In this document: piece after piece, positions 26,036 through 33,939 of the stretch | Position numbering within the stretch: the stretch's first letter is position 1 | How the letters are laid out: each line of letters begins with the position of its first letter | Assembly: GCA_021793575.1 (NCBI GenBank) | Contig: JAJYSM010000014.1 | Coordinates: 1-58,887, forward strand | From: Pseudomonadota bacterium | GTDB lineage: Bacteria; Pseudomonadota; Gammaproteobacteria; Xanthomonadales; Rhodanobacteraceae | DNA: 58,887 nt | Reading direction: 5' to 3' | Translations under genes and position numbers: made by a program | Notes under the pieces: model-generated | Databases searched by the model: none | Told to the model about the DNA's origin: nothing | What the model saw: the letters and a program-made list of their open reading frames with translations, nothing else

Positions 26036-27006
26036 TCCCCATTACCGTCGTTCCGACAACCGCGGCGGAGCTGCCGACGACTCCCAGCCGCACGGACTTC
26101 CTCAGCAGTTCCACCCCGCGCTGGTGCCCCGGCTGCGGGTGCTTCGCCGTGCTCAAGTCGCTGACCGCCACCTATGCCCGCCTCGGCGTGCCGCGCGAGC
26201 GGCTGGTCACCATCTCCGGCATCGGCTGCACCTCGCGCCTGCCGTACTACACCGCCACCTACGGCTTTCATACCTTGCACGGTCGCGCCCCGACCGTGGC
26301 GCTGGGCGTCAAGCTGGCCAATCCCGAACTCTCGGTCTGGGTGATTTCCGGCGACGGCGATGCGCTGGCGATCGGCGCCAACCACACCCTGCATCTGCTG
26401 CGGCGCAACCCCAACATCAAGATGCTGCTGCTGAACAACCAGATCTACGGCCTGACCAAGGGCCAAGCCTCACCCACCAGCCCGCGCGGGATGGTCACAC
26501 GTTCGACTCCGTATGGCGTGGCCGACACTCCGATCAATCCGGTCAACCTGGCACTGGCCGCGGGCGCCACGTTCGTGGCCCGGGTCGCCGACACCAACGG
26601 CGCGATGATGGAGGAGGTCTTCGCGGCGGCGCACGCCCATCGCGGGGTGGCCTTGGTCGAGGTGCTGCTCAATTGCGTCACCTTTCACGATGGCGCCTAC
26701 GCCATGATCACCGACAAGGAAACCCGCGACGACTACGCACTAGTGATGCGCCCGGGCGAGCCGCTGCTCTACGGCCGGCAGCAGCGCAAGGTGCTGGTGG
26801 CCGACCGTGGCCGGCTGGTGGCGCTGCCGCTGGCCGACGGGGAAGCGATACCCGAGCAGGCGCTGCGCCACGACCCGCAGGCGACCGACAGCAGCCTGGC
26901 GCAGCAGCTCGCCTTCATGGCGCCACCCGATCTGCCCTGCGCCATGGGTATCTTCCGGCAGGTGCAGGCACCGGTCTACGGCCTCGACCCGAAGGCCGAC
27001 GACTGA
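26032..27006 (+). CDS. korB: 2-oxoglutarate:ferredoxin oxidoreductase, beta subunit
   Basis: A 324-residue thiamine-diphosphate subunit. C32, C35 and C37 in RWCPGCGCF, plus a further cysteine in GIGCTSR, are the expected [4Fe-4S] ligands. SGDGDALAIGANH followed by LLLNNQIYGLTKGQ is the thiamine-diphosphate/Mg motif. It would regenerate reduced ferredoxin for the ATP-driven reductases. No separate gamma or delta subunit is present, consistent with the fused KorA. After it come 70 bases without a gene before the thioesterase. Confidence 0.87.
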   Translation: MIPITVVPTTAAELPTTPSRTDFLSSSTPRWCPGCGCFAVLKSLTATYARLGVPRERLVTISGIGCTSRLPYYTATYGFHTLHGRAPTVALGVKLANPELSVWVISGDGDALAIGANHTLHLLRRNPNIKMLLLNNQIYGLTKGQASPTSPRGMVTRSTPYGVADTPINPVNLALAAGATFVARVADTNGAMMEEVFAAAHAHRGVALVEVLLNCVTFHDGAYAMITDKETRDDYALVMRPGEPLLYGRQQRKVLVADRGRLVALPLADGEAIPEQALRHDPQATDSSLAQQLAFMAPPDLPCAMGIFRQVQAPVYGLDPKADD

Positions 27007-27076
27007 GAGGCTACGCTAGGCGCCGGGCGACCCCATCGCACCGCGCGTTGGCGGGCCGGACCCACAGGAGAATTGG

Positions 27077-27508
27077 ATGGACCAGCCCTACGTACATCGC
27101 GCCCCGGTACGGTTCACCCACACTGACCCGGCCGGTTATGTGTTTTTCCCGCGCTTTTTCGAGATGTTCCAGGCGGCGGTCGAGGACTGGTTCAACCTGT
27201 GCCTGGGACTGAACTACGCCGAGCTGATCCTGCAGCATGGCATCGGCTTTCCGACCGCGCACACCGAATGTGATTTCCTGCGCCCCTGCCGGCTGGGCGA
27301 AACGCTGGAACTGCGCCTGATACTGGAAAAAGTCGGCCACACCTCGCTGACCCTGCGTTTCGATGGCAGCGTGGGCGGCGAGCAACGTCTGTGCGCGCGC
27401 TCGGTACTGGTAACCATCGAAATGCAACACGGCCGCCCGCAGCCGATAGGCGCTGAACTGCGCGAGCGCTTGCAGCTTTACTTGGCGCTGTGCCGGGCGC
27501 ATGCCTGA
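27077..27508 (+). CDS. 4-hydroxybenzoyl-CoA thioesterase-family (hot-dog) protein
   Basis: A 143-residue single hot-dog domain starting behind AGGAG. VRFTHTDPAGYVFFPRF near 11-27 is the 4HBT motif, with D17 as the likely catalytic aspartate. It would hydrolyse an aryl- or acyl-CoA thioester. In an operon with both hcr and bcr genes, it could relieve CoA trapping by dead-end CoA esters. The exact substrate cannot be read. Its stop overlaps the mocA-type start by eight bases. Confidence 0.78.
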   Translation: MDQPYVHRAPVRFTHTDPAGYVFFPRFFEMFQAAVEDWFNLCLGLNYAELILQHGIGFPTAHTECDFLRPCRLGETLELRLILEKVGHTSLTLRFDGSVGGEQRLCARSVLVTIEMQHGRPQPIGAELRERLQLYLALCRAHA

Positions 27509-28103
27509 GCTCGCCGTGCTGGTCCTGGCCGCCGGTGCTGGCCGGCGCTTCGGTACGATCAAGCAACTGGCACTGGTAGGTGGCGAACCGCTAATCTGCC
27601 GCGCCATCGCGCTTGCCGAGGCGGTGGCGCCGGGCGCGGTACACGTGGTGCTCGGCGCCCATCGCATGCAGATTGCCGCCCGGCTGCCACCCGGCTTGCC
27701 AGTTATCGCATGCACCGACTGGGCCGAGGGACTGGGCACCAGCCTGACAACCGGCATGGTCGGATTGCACGGACAGCCCGACGGCGTGCTGGTGTTGCTG
27801 GCCGACCAGATCGCCCTGCGCGCCGAAGCCCTGCAGGCGCTGGCCGCGCGCTGGCGCGCCGCGCCCACATACGCGTTTTGCGCTTTCTATGGCGGCCAGC
27901 CCGGAGTGCCGGCAATCTTCCCGCGCCGGCTATTCGCCGAGCTGGCCAGCCTGCGCGGCGAGCGTGGCGCCAAGCCGATGCTGCGGCGCGAGTGCGGTGC
28001 GAACGCGCAACAGGCCATGCCCGAGGCGGCCATCGACATCGACACCGTGGATGATCTGGCGCGCTGGCACGCCGGCGCGCCGACTGCGGGAACCGGGCCG
28101 TAG
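27501..28103 (+). CDS. mocA: Molybdenum cofactor cytidylyltransferase (MocA-type)
   Basis: A 200-residue nucleotidyltransferase of the MobA/MocA group with VLAAGAGRRFGTIKQL at 7-22. LLADQIAL near 98 takes the place of the usual LxDQP metal/CTP segment. It would add CMP to molybdopterin, giving the cytosine dinucleotide form used by xanthine-oxidase-family enzymes such as HcrCAB. Its place at the end of the hcr-bearing operon supports this over the GMP-adding MobA. Its stop is five bases from the end of a convergent gene, so there is no room for a conventional terminator. Confidence 0.75.
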   Translation: MPELAVLVLAAGAGRRFGTIKQLALVGGEPLICRAIALAEAVAPGAVHVVLGAHRMQIAARLPPGLPVIACTDWAEGLGTSLTTGMVGLHGQPDGVLVLLADQIALRAEALQALAARWRAAPTYAFCAFYGGQPGVPAIFPRRLFAELASLRGERGAKPMLRRECGANAQQAMPEAAIDIDTVDDLARWHAGAPTAGTGP

Positions 28104-28108
28104 CGCCA

Positions 28109-29410
28109 TCAGCGATAGTGGTCGATGTGCCGGCACTCGGCCCGGTAGCAAAGGACGCCCTGGACCAGGTTCCACTCAAGCAGCGCGAAGTCAGCCAGCC
28201 ACAGTGCCGCCGCCGGGCGCAGCAGGGTCGGCAACAGCACGCCCAGCAGCAGCAGCAGCAGCGCCGCCAAGTGCAGGGCAAACTGCTGCCGGCTGCGCTT
28301 TTCCGGCACGATCGACTTCATGTTCGGCAGGACGATGCTGTGGCGCACCTCGATCCGGGTCGCCAGGCGCTGCTGCAGATGCAGCCAGACCAGGAACGGC
28401 ACGATCTTGTAAAGCATGCCGTTGACCACCGACAACGCGAAGCCGAGCAGGAACAGCAAGGTCGCGGCCAAGGCCAGGCGAGCCGCCGCGGTGGGCGATG
28501 CCAGCAGCGATGCGGCGCCGATCACCGACGCCAGCAGCAACGCGCGCATGCCCACGCGCCAGAAAGCGAGGCTGACGTCAGCGACCTTGCGGCGGCGCCG
28601 CGACAACAGCCGCAGGGTGATCAATGCCAACGCGGCCAACACCAGCGCCAGCAGGAGCGCGGGCAACCGGGCCAGCGGCCAGCCGCGCCATACTGCCAGC
28701 GAGTGCCAGCCCAGCAGCACGAACAGGCCGGCGGCCAGCCAGCGCCGCATCCGTAACGGGTAAGGCGGTGTCATCTGGAACATCGGCACCACCTGCCAGG
28801 CAACGACCGCGATCAGGGTCGCGATCCAGCCCAGCAGGCCCCAGGCCAGGTGCAGGTCGGTCAGCGGCCAGCGCCACAGCGGCAGCCCGAGACCGCCGTG
28901 GCCCAAGCCGAGCGTGACGCCAAGGCCGACCGTTCCCGCCAGACCGAGCAGCGCCCAGCGCATGCCGCGCACGCTGTCCTGAGCATGCGGCGCCCGGATC
29001 AGGGCGTGCCCCATCACAGTCAGAAACGCGCCAAGGCCCAGTCCCAGCAGCAGCACCGCCACGCGAAAAGCATTCTGGCCGGCGCCCAGAAATCCACTCG
29101 CCAGGGTCAGCGTTCCCAGCACCAGCAGGCTGTGGCACAGCGCGCCCGTCCTTCGCGGCTGGGCCACCCGCACACCGGCCAACACCGGCAGCATCTGCCA
29201 CAGCGCACCGCACATCACCATGCTCAGCACGCCGAGCGCCAACAGGTGACTGAGCGCCAGCGCGCCCGCGCTCCAGCGCGACGCCAGCACGTCGGGGCCG
29301 CGCCACAGCAGCAGTCCGGCGGCCGCCAGACCGAACAGCGGGGCGCTCAGGAAGAATCGCAGCGGCACCGACAGTGGCGGCGCCTGTTCCAGCGACAGTC
29401 CCGCGTTCAC
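28109..29410 (-). CDS. Multi-pass membrane protein, NnrS- or haem-copper-oxidase-I-like
   Basis: A 433-residue protein with about 12 hydrophobic segments. Conserved-looking histidines sit in the membrane, for example H55 in ALSHLLALGVLSMVMCGAL and others in TDLHLAWGLLGWI and near the C-terminus. The pattern HLxALG, GALxQMLP and NGMLYKIVPF recalls haem-binding membrane proteins found beside denitrification genes, but the family is not certain. It overlaps the DUF2249 gene by ATGA and is last in the minus-strand set. A role in nitric oxide, oxygen or redox handling is inference. Confidence 0.6.
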   Translation of the reverse strand: MNAGLSLEQAPPLSVPLRFFLSAPLFGLAAAGLLLWRGPDVLASRWSAGALALSHLLALGVLSMVMCGALWQMLPVLAGVRVAQPRRTGALCHSLLVLGTLTLASGFLGAGQNAFRVAVLLLGLGLGAFLTVMGHALIRAPHAQDSVRGMRWALLGLAGTVGLGVTLGLGHGGLGLPLWRWPLTDLHLAWGLLGWIATLIAVVAWQVVPMFQMTPPYPLRMRRWLAAGLFVLLGWHSLAVWRGWPLARLPALLLALVLAALALITLRLLSRRRRKVADVSLAFWRVGMRALLLASVIGAASLLASPTAAARLALAATLLFLLGFALSVVNGMLYKIVPFLVWLHLQQRLATRIEVRHSIVLPNMKSIVPEKRSRQQFALHLAALLLLLLGVLLPTLLRPAAALWLADFALLEWNLVQGVLCYRAECRHIDHYR

Positions 29411-29664
29411 CCGACCTCCGCCGCTTGCCGGTCGCCGGCGCGCCAGACCAACAGCTCGCAGCGGCCCTCGGCGAGTGCGACCACCCGCCAGGCGAAGCCG
29501 CGCTGTTCAAGCAACGGAAACAGCGGCAGCGGTTCCCGGCTGACCAGCGCGCGCAGCCGCTGCCCGGGAACCAGCTGGTGGCAGCCGGCCAGGATCTGCT
29601 CCAGCGGCTCACACGGCGGCAGACCGCGCACGTCGAGGTTCACTTCGGTGGCAGCCATGGCCAT
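29407..29664 (-). CDS. DUF2249 (TusA-like fold) protein
   Basis: An 85-residue protein with the DUF2249 signature VNLDVRGLPPCEPLEQIL near 8-25 and SREPLPLFPLL near 42-52. Such proteins often stand beside hemerythrin-like and NnrS-type genes, and are suspected to act in nitric oxide, iron-sulfur or redox stress handling. Their chemistry is unproven. It overlaps both neighbours by one to four bases, so the three genes are surely co-expressed. Confidence 0.75.
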   Translation of the reverse strand: MAMAATEVNLDVRGLPPCEPLEQILAGCHQLVPGQRLRALVSREPLPLFPLLEQRGFAWRVVALAEGRCELLVWRAGDRQAAEVG

Positions 29665-30092
29665 CAGTACGCCCGCATGCGTTCCAGCAGCGCCTGGGCG
29701 CTATCGGCCAGGGCGTTCTCGCACATCGGATAGAGCATCTGCTCCTCTTTCATGTTGTGCTGCTGGATCAGGATGTGCAGGGTCTCGCCCAGCCCCAGGA
29801 AATCGTCGAGTTCGCGGCCATCCAGCGCGCGGCGCATCTGCAACATCATCGCGCGCATCTGCTCGTGTTCCATGCGCATCACCGCGGTGGGCCCGCCAGC
29901 CATGCCGCTGCGCGCCTCGAATTCCGGAAACAGCACGTTCTCTTCGATCGACAGGTGCCGCGCCATCGCCGCCTCGAATCCGGCGAAGGCCGTACTGGCG
30001 GTGGCGTGGTCGCCGTCGCTGGCAGCGTTTTCGGCGGTCGCGAACAGCGCGTCGCAGTCGCGGTGGTCGGCAATGAGAAAGTTGGTCAGCAT
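29664..30092 (-). CDS. Hemerythrin-like HHE-domain protein
   Basis: A 142-residue four-helix protein with histidine and carboxylate positions of an HHE domain: DHRDC near 9, RHLSIEENVLFPEF near 45-58, RMEHEQM near 72 and QQHNMKEEQMLYP near 110-122. It would bind a di-iron centre and sense or carry oxygen or nitric oxide, or take part in iron-sulfur repair. Its start overlaps the xdhC stop by seven bases. Confidence 0.83.
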   Translation of the reverse strand: MLTNFLIADHRDCDALFATAENAASDGDHATASTAFAGFEAAMARHLSIEENVLFPEFEARSGMAGGPTAVMRMEHEQMRAMMLQMRRALDGRELDDFLGLGETLHILIQQHNMKEEQMLYPMCENALADSAQALLERMRAY

Positions 30093-31156
30093 GGCGGATC
30101 CCGATTTTCCAGAAGGACAGCAGACTCTGGCACAGGCGGGCCCCCCTGCTCCTGAGCCAGGTCAGGTCGTTGCACACATTTCTGCAGACGCGCCGCCAGC
30201 GACAGCGCGATGGCGGCGGCGCCACGCCCGCCCAGTGGCAGCCCGGCCGGGGACTCCAGTCGCCCATGCAGGCGCTCGCGGACATCGCCCGGCAGGGTCG
30301 CCAGCAGATCCTCACGCCGCCGTTCCGGGCCGAGCAGACCGATATAGTCAGGCAGTCGTGGCCAGCCCGCCAGCGTCGCCAGCACCTCGCGGTCGCGGCC
30401 GAAGTGATGCGCCATGACCAGCACCGCGTCGTAGCCGCCACCCTCGGCCGGAGTCGCCGGCAGCAGGCGTTCGACCCGCGCCATGCAGTTCGCCCAGTCC
30501 GCTCGTGGCTCGACCAGATCCACCCGCCAGCCGAGCTGATCCAGCAACGGCAACAGGATGTCGCTTTCCGGTCCGGCGCCGCAGATGAGCACTTTCGGCA
30601 GCGGCGCCCACTGCAACGCCCAGGCGCCGCCAGCAACGTCTGCTGGCGGCACCTGGGCCTCCACCGGCAACGACCATGCGGCCTGCAACTCGGCGGTCTG
30701 CACACGCAGCTGGCCCGACGCGGCGAAACGCAGCCGCAACGGCTGGTCGTGCTGCCGGTAACTGGCGAGGATCGGACGCAACCCCGCGAGCATCGACAGC
30801 GGCAGCACCAGCACCCGCTGCCGGCCCCGGCAACCGGCCCCGGCGCCGGAGAACACATCGAACAAGTCACGGTTGTCGAGGTCGAGCAGGCGCACTCGAC
30901 CCTCGGCGTAGGCGGCATCGGCGGCCGCCAGCACGTCGCCTTCCAGGCAACCGGGACTGACCCAGCCGCAGCGACGGCCGGCGGCGCTGAAATGGACCAG
31001 CGTGCCGGCGCCGGCGTAAGCATGGCCGACCACTTCGAGCACCAACGCCAGCGCCCCGGGCTGCGCCTGGTCGAGATCGGCGAGGCAGGCGTCAAGCGCT
31101 GCCTTGTTGGACGCACCGGGCAGGTGCTGCGCGGGCGATACGGGTGCTGCCGTCAT
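30086..31156 (-). CDS. xdhC: XdhC/CoxI-family molybdenum enzyme maturation factor
   Basis: This protein has 356 residues. The N-terminal XdhC domain carries GWVSPGCLEGDVL near 64-76, and a C-terminal Rossmann domain begins at KVLICGAGPESD near 187. Members of this family bind the molybdenum cofactor and support its sulfuration before insertion into xanthine-oxidase-family enzymes. No xdhA or xdhB genes stand beside it, so the likely client is HcrCAB on the other strand. Only 35 bases separate it from the tryptophanase stop, suggesting one transcript through to the membrane protein. Confidence 0.78.
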   Translation of the reverse strand: MTAAPVSPAQHLPGASNKAALDACLADLDQAQPGALALVLEVVGHAYAGAGTLVHFSAAGRRCGWVSPGCLEGDVLAAADAAYAEGRVRLLDLDNRDLFDVFSGAGAGCRGRQRVLVLPLSMLAGLRPILASYRQHDQPLRLRFAASGQLRVQTAELQAAWSLPVEAQVPPADVAGGAWALQWAPLPKVLICGAGPESDILLPLLDQLGWRVDLVEPRADWANCMARVERLLPATPAEGGGYDAVLVMAHHFGRDREVLATLAGWPRLPDYIGLLGPERRREDLLATLPGDVRERLHGRLESPAGLPLGGRGAAAIALSLAARLQKCVQRPDLAQEQGGPPVPESAVLLENRDPPC

Positions 31157-31191
31157 GCTGGTGATCCTGGCGAAAGGATGGCGGCCGCGCG

Positions 31192-32562
31192 CTAATCCGG
31201 CAGCGGTTCGAAACGCGCGGTGAAGTGCCGCAGCGTCGGTGGCTCGTCGGCAATCCGGTAGCCGCGCAGCGCGCCTGCGCGGGCCGCAACTTCGGTGCAG
31301 ATTTCGATGACGTAGTCGATGTGGCTCTGGGTATAGGTACGGCGTGGAATGGCGAGGCGGACGAGGTCGAGCGCGGCGGCGGTTTCGCTGCCGTCAGGGT
31401 GGCGGCCGAACATGACGGTGCCGATCTCGCAGCTGCGGATGCCGCCCGCCTCGTAGAGCGCGACGGCAAGTGACTGACCGGGGTACTGCAGCGGCGGGAT
31501 GTGCGGGAGCAAGGCGCGCGCGTCGATGTAAACGGCGTGACCGCCGATCGGGCGCATGACCGGGATGCCGGCGGCATGCAGGCCGTCGCCGAGGTAGCCG
31601 GTGGAACGGATGCGGTAGCGCAGGTAGTCGTGCTGGACAACCTCCTGCAAACCCTGGGCGATGGCATCGAGGTCGCGGCCGGCGAGCCCGCCGTAGGTCG
31701 GGAAGCCCTCGGTCAGGATCAGCAGATTGCGGCAGCGTGCGGCAAGTTCGTCATCGCGGACGGCGAGCCAGCCGCCGATGTTGGAGAGGCCATCCTTCTT
31801 GGCGCTCATCGTCATGCCGTCGGCGAGGGCGGCGATCTCGCGCACGATATCGGCGACCTCACGCTCGCCCTGGCCGCTTTCACGCTCGCGGATGAACCAG
31901 GCGTTCTCGGCGAAGCGGCAGGCGTCGAGGAACAGCGGCACGCGGTAGCGATCGCACAGCGCGCGCACGCCACGCAGGTTCTCCAGCGAGACTGGCTGGC
32001 CGCCGCCGGAGTTGTTGGTGATGGTGACGAACACGGCGGGCACGTCGTCGCGACGCGCACTCAGCAGGGCATCGAGCCGGCCGAGGTCCATGTTGCCCTT
32101 GAACGGATGTTCGCGGGTGGGGTCGAGACCTTCGGGGACTACCAAGTCAACAGCTTCGGCACCGGTGGCCTCGACATTGGCGCGGGTGGTGTCGAAGTGG
32201 GTGTTGTTGGGGATGATGCGTCCGGGCCCGCCGATCGCCGCCATCAGGATCTTTTCGGCGGCGCGGCCCTGGTGGGTGGGGATGATATGGGCGAACGGAA
32301 ACAGCTGCCGCACCGCCGCCTCAAAGCGGTACCAGGAAGGTGAGCCCGCATAGGCCTCGTCACCGCGCTGGATACAGGCCCATTGTTCGCTCGACATGGC
32401 GCCGGTCCCGGAGTCGGTAAGCAAGTCGATCAGGACGTCCTGACTGCGCAGCGAGAACAAGTTGTAGCCGGCCTGCACGATCGCTTCGTGGCGCTCGTCG
32501 GCGGTACTCATGCGTAGCGGCTCGACCGAGTGGATGCGGAACGGTTCGATGATGGTAGCCAT
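31192..32562 (-). CDS. tnaA: Tryptophanase
   Basis: This 456-residue PLP lyase would split L-tryptophan to indole, pyruvate and ammonia. The start at 32560-32562 is chosen because TnaA proteins begin near MATIIEPFRIHSVEPL. The PLP lysine is K256 in MSAKKDGLSNIGG. Tyrosine phenol-lyase, the close relative, has an arginine in its MERG motif; here the site is I380 in SCEIGTVMFG, as in tryptophanase. The C-terminal region, with IPRRTYTQSH and LRHFTARFEPL, also fits. It diverges from an aromatic-type aminotransferase gene, hinting at local aromatic amino acid use. Confidence 0.83.
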   Translation of the reverse strand: MATIIEPFRIHSVEPLRMSTADERHEAIVQAGYNLFSLRSQDVLIDLLTDSGTGAMSSEQWACIQRGDEAYAGSPSWYRFEAAVRQLFPFAHIIPTHQGRAAEKILMAAIGGPGRIIPNNTHFDTTRANVEATGAEAVDLVVPEGLDPTREHPFKGNMDLGRLDALLSARRDDVPAVFVTITNNSGGGQPVSLENLRGVRALCDRYRVPLFLDACRFAENAWFIRERESGQGEREVADIVREIAALADGMTMSAKKDGLSNIGGWLAVRDDELAARCRNLLILTEGFPTYGGLAGRDLDAIAQGLQEVVQHDYLRYRIRSTGYLGDGLHAAGIPVMRPIGGHAVYIDARALLPHIPPLQYPGQSLAVALYEAGGIRSCEIGTVMFGRHPDGSETAAALDLVRLAIPRRTYTQSHIDYVIEICTEVAARAGALRGYRIADEPPTLRHFTARFEPLPD

Positions 32563-32705
32563 GGGGCGGTAGAATCTCCGAGGGTGACCCGGGGCGTGCG
32601 CAGAACTGGATTCTGGCGCGAAAACGGCAGCGCCCACTTGACTCAAGACAAGCCAGCACCGCTCCAAGCTCCCAAGCTGTCACCACCGCCGTTGTCGAGA
32701 CGCCC
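32563..32705. promoter_or_regulatory. Divergent promoter region between tnaA and the aminotransferase
   Basis: These 143 bases separate two divergent starts, so promoters for both directions should lie here. No TnaC-like leader peptide with a tryptophan codon and Rho site could be identified with confidence, and no strong palindrome stands out. A GGAG lies about 13 bases before the tnaA ATG. Confidence 0.4.
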
Positions 32706-33899
32706 ATGTTCAGCCATCTGCAAGCCGGTCCGGACGATCCGATCCTTGGTCTGATGGCGCAATTCCGCAAGGACCCGCGCGCCGGCAAGATCGATCTCGG
32801 CGTCGGCGTGTACCGCGACCAGGCGGGCCACACGCCGATCCTGGACTGTGTGCACGAAGCCGAGCGGCTGCGTCTGGCCGAGGAGGACAGCAAGTCCTAC
32901 CAGGGCATGGCCGGCGACCCCGTGTTTACCGCAGCCATCGAGGCACTGGCGCTGGCCGAACATCCGGTGCGCCGCGACCACCGCGTGTTCACCGCGCAGA
33001 CGCCGGGCGGAACCGGTGCCCTGCGCGTGGCCGCCGAACTGATCCGCCATAGTCGACCCGACGCCTGCCTGTGGTTGCCCGATGTCAGCTGGGCCAACCA
33101 CCCCAGCGTGTTTCAGGCGGCCGGGCTGCGGCTGCGCGATTACCCCTACTACGACGCGCCGACCCAGAGCCTGCGGACCGATGCGATGCTCGCCAGCCTG
33201 GCGCAGGTGCCGTCCGGCGATGTGGTGCTGCTGCATGCCTGTTGCCATAACCCCAGCGGCGTCGACATTCCGGCCGGGCTGTGGCCGGAGATTGCCGCGC
33301 TGGCGCAGCGACAGGGCTTCGTGCCGCTGCTGGACATGGCCTACCAAGGCTTTGCCGAAGACCTCGACCGCGATGCCGTCGGCGTGCGCGCGCTGGCCGC
33401 TGCGGTACCGGAGATGTTGCTGTGCACCTCGTGTTCGAAGAACTTCGGCCTGTATCGGGAACGCATCGGTGCGCTCAGCCTCATCGGTGACTGCGCCAGC
33501 ACCACGACGGCGGCCGGCTCGGTCATGCTCGGGCGGATCCGCAACATCTATTCGATGCCGCCGGCGCACGGTGCTGCCATCGTCGCCCGCATCCTGACCC
33601 GCCCCGCGCTGACCGCCCAGTGGCAAGACGAGCTGACCGCGATGCGCGAACGCATCCGGCGCATGCGTGCATTGGCGGTGTCCCGGCTGGCAGCGACCGG
33701 ACTGCAACGCGATTTCAGCTTCATCGAGCGCCAGCGCGGCTTGTTCTCCTTCCTCGGCATCGATGCTGCGCAGGTCGAACGCCTGCGCAGTGAATTCGCG
33801 ATCTACCTGGTCGGCAGCAGCCGCATGAACCTCGCCGGCCTGAGCGAAGGCAATATCGAGTACTTCGCCAACTCGCTGGCGACGGTACTGCGCCAGTGA
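32706..33899 (+). CDS. tyrB: Aspartate/aromatic amino acid aminotransferase, class I
   Basis: This 397-residue fold-type I aminotransferase has the PLP lysine K245 in TSCSKNFGLYRERIG, HNPSGVD near 181 and VGVYRDQAG near 34. The C-terminal SSRMNLAGLSEGNI carries the carboxylate-binding arginine. The AspC and TyrB groups are hard to part by eye; aromatic preference is suggested mainly by the divergent tryptophanase and the nearby aromatic operon. It would make aryl-pyruvates or oxaloacetate with glutamate as partner. Confidence 0.78.
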   Translation: MFSHLQAGPDDPILGLMAQFRKDPRAGKIDLGVGVYRDQAGHTPILDCVHEAERLRLAEEDSKSYQGMAGDPVFTAAIEALALAEHPVRRDHRVFTAQTPGGTGALRVAAELIRHSRPDACLWLPDVSWANHPSVFQAAGLRLRDYPYYDAPTQSLRTDAMLASLAQVPSGDVVLLHACCHNPSGVDIPAGLWPEIAALAQRQGFVPLLDMAYQGFAEDLDRDAVGVRALAAAVPEMLLCTSCSKNFGLYRERIGALSLIGDCASTTTAAGSVMLGRIRNIYSMPPAHGAAIVARILTRPALTAQWQDELTAMRERIRRMRALAVSRLAATGLQRDFSFIERQRGLFSFLGIDAAQVERLRSEFAIYLVGSSRMNLAGLSEGNIEYFANSLATVLRQ

Positions 33900-33939
33900 C
33901 ACGCGCATCCACCGCCGGGAAGCATCATCCAGGCCCCGC

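Noticed and set aside
28118-28756. A plus-strand glutamine-rich frame opposite the membrane protein.
   Set aside because: The glutamine runs are the reverse reading of leucine-rich membrane helices; the minus-strand gene is coupled to its neighbours.
31192-32562. Tyrosine phenol-lyase as the identity of the beta-eliminating lyase.
   Set aside because: The site that is arginine in tyrosine phenol-lyase (the ERG motif) is isoleucine here (EIG), as in tryptophanase.
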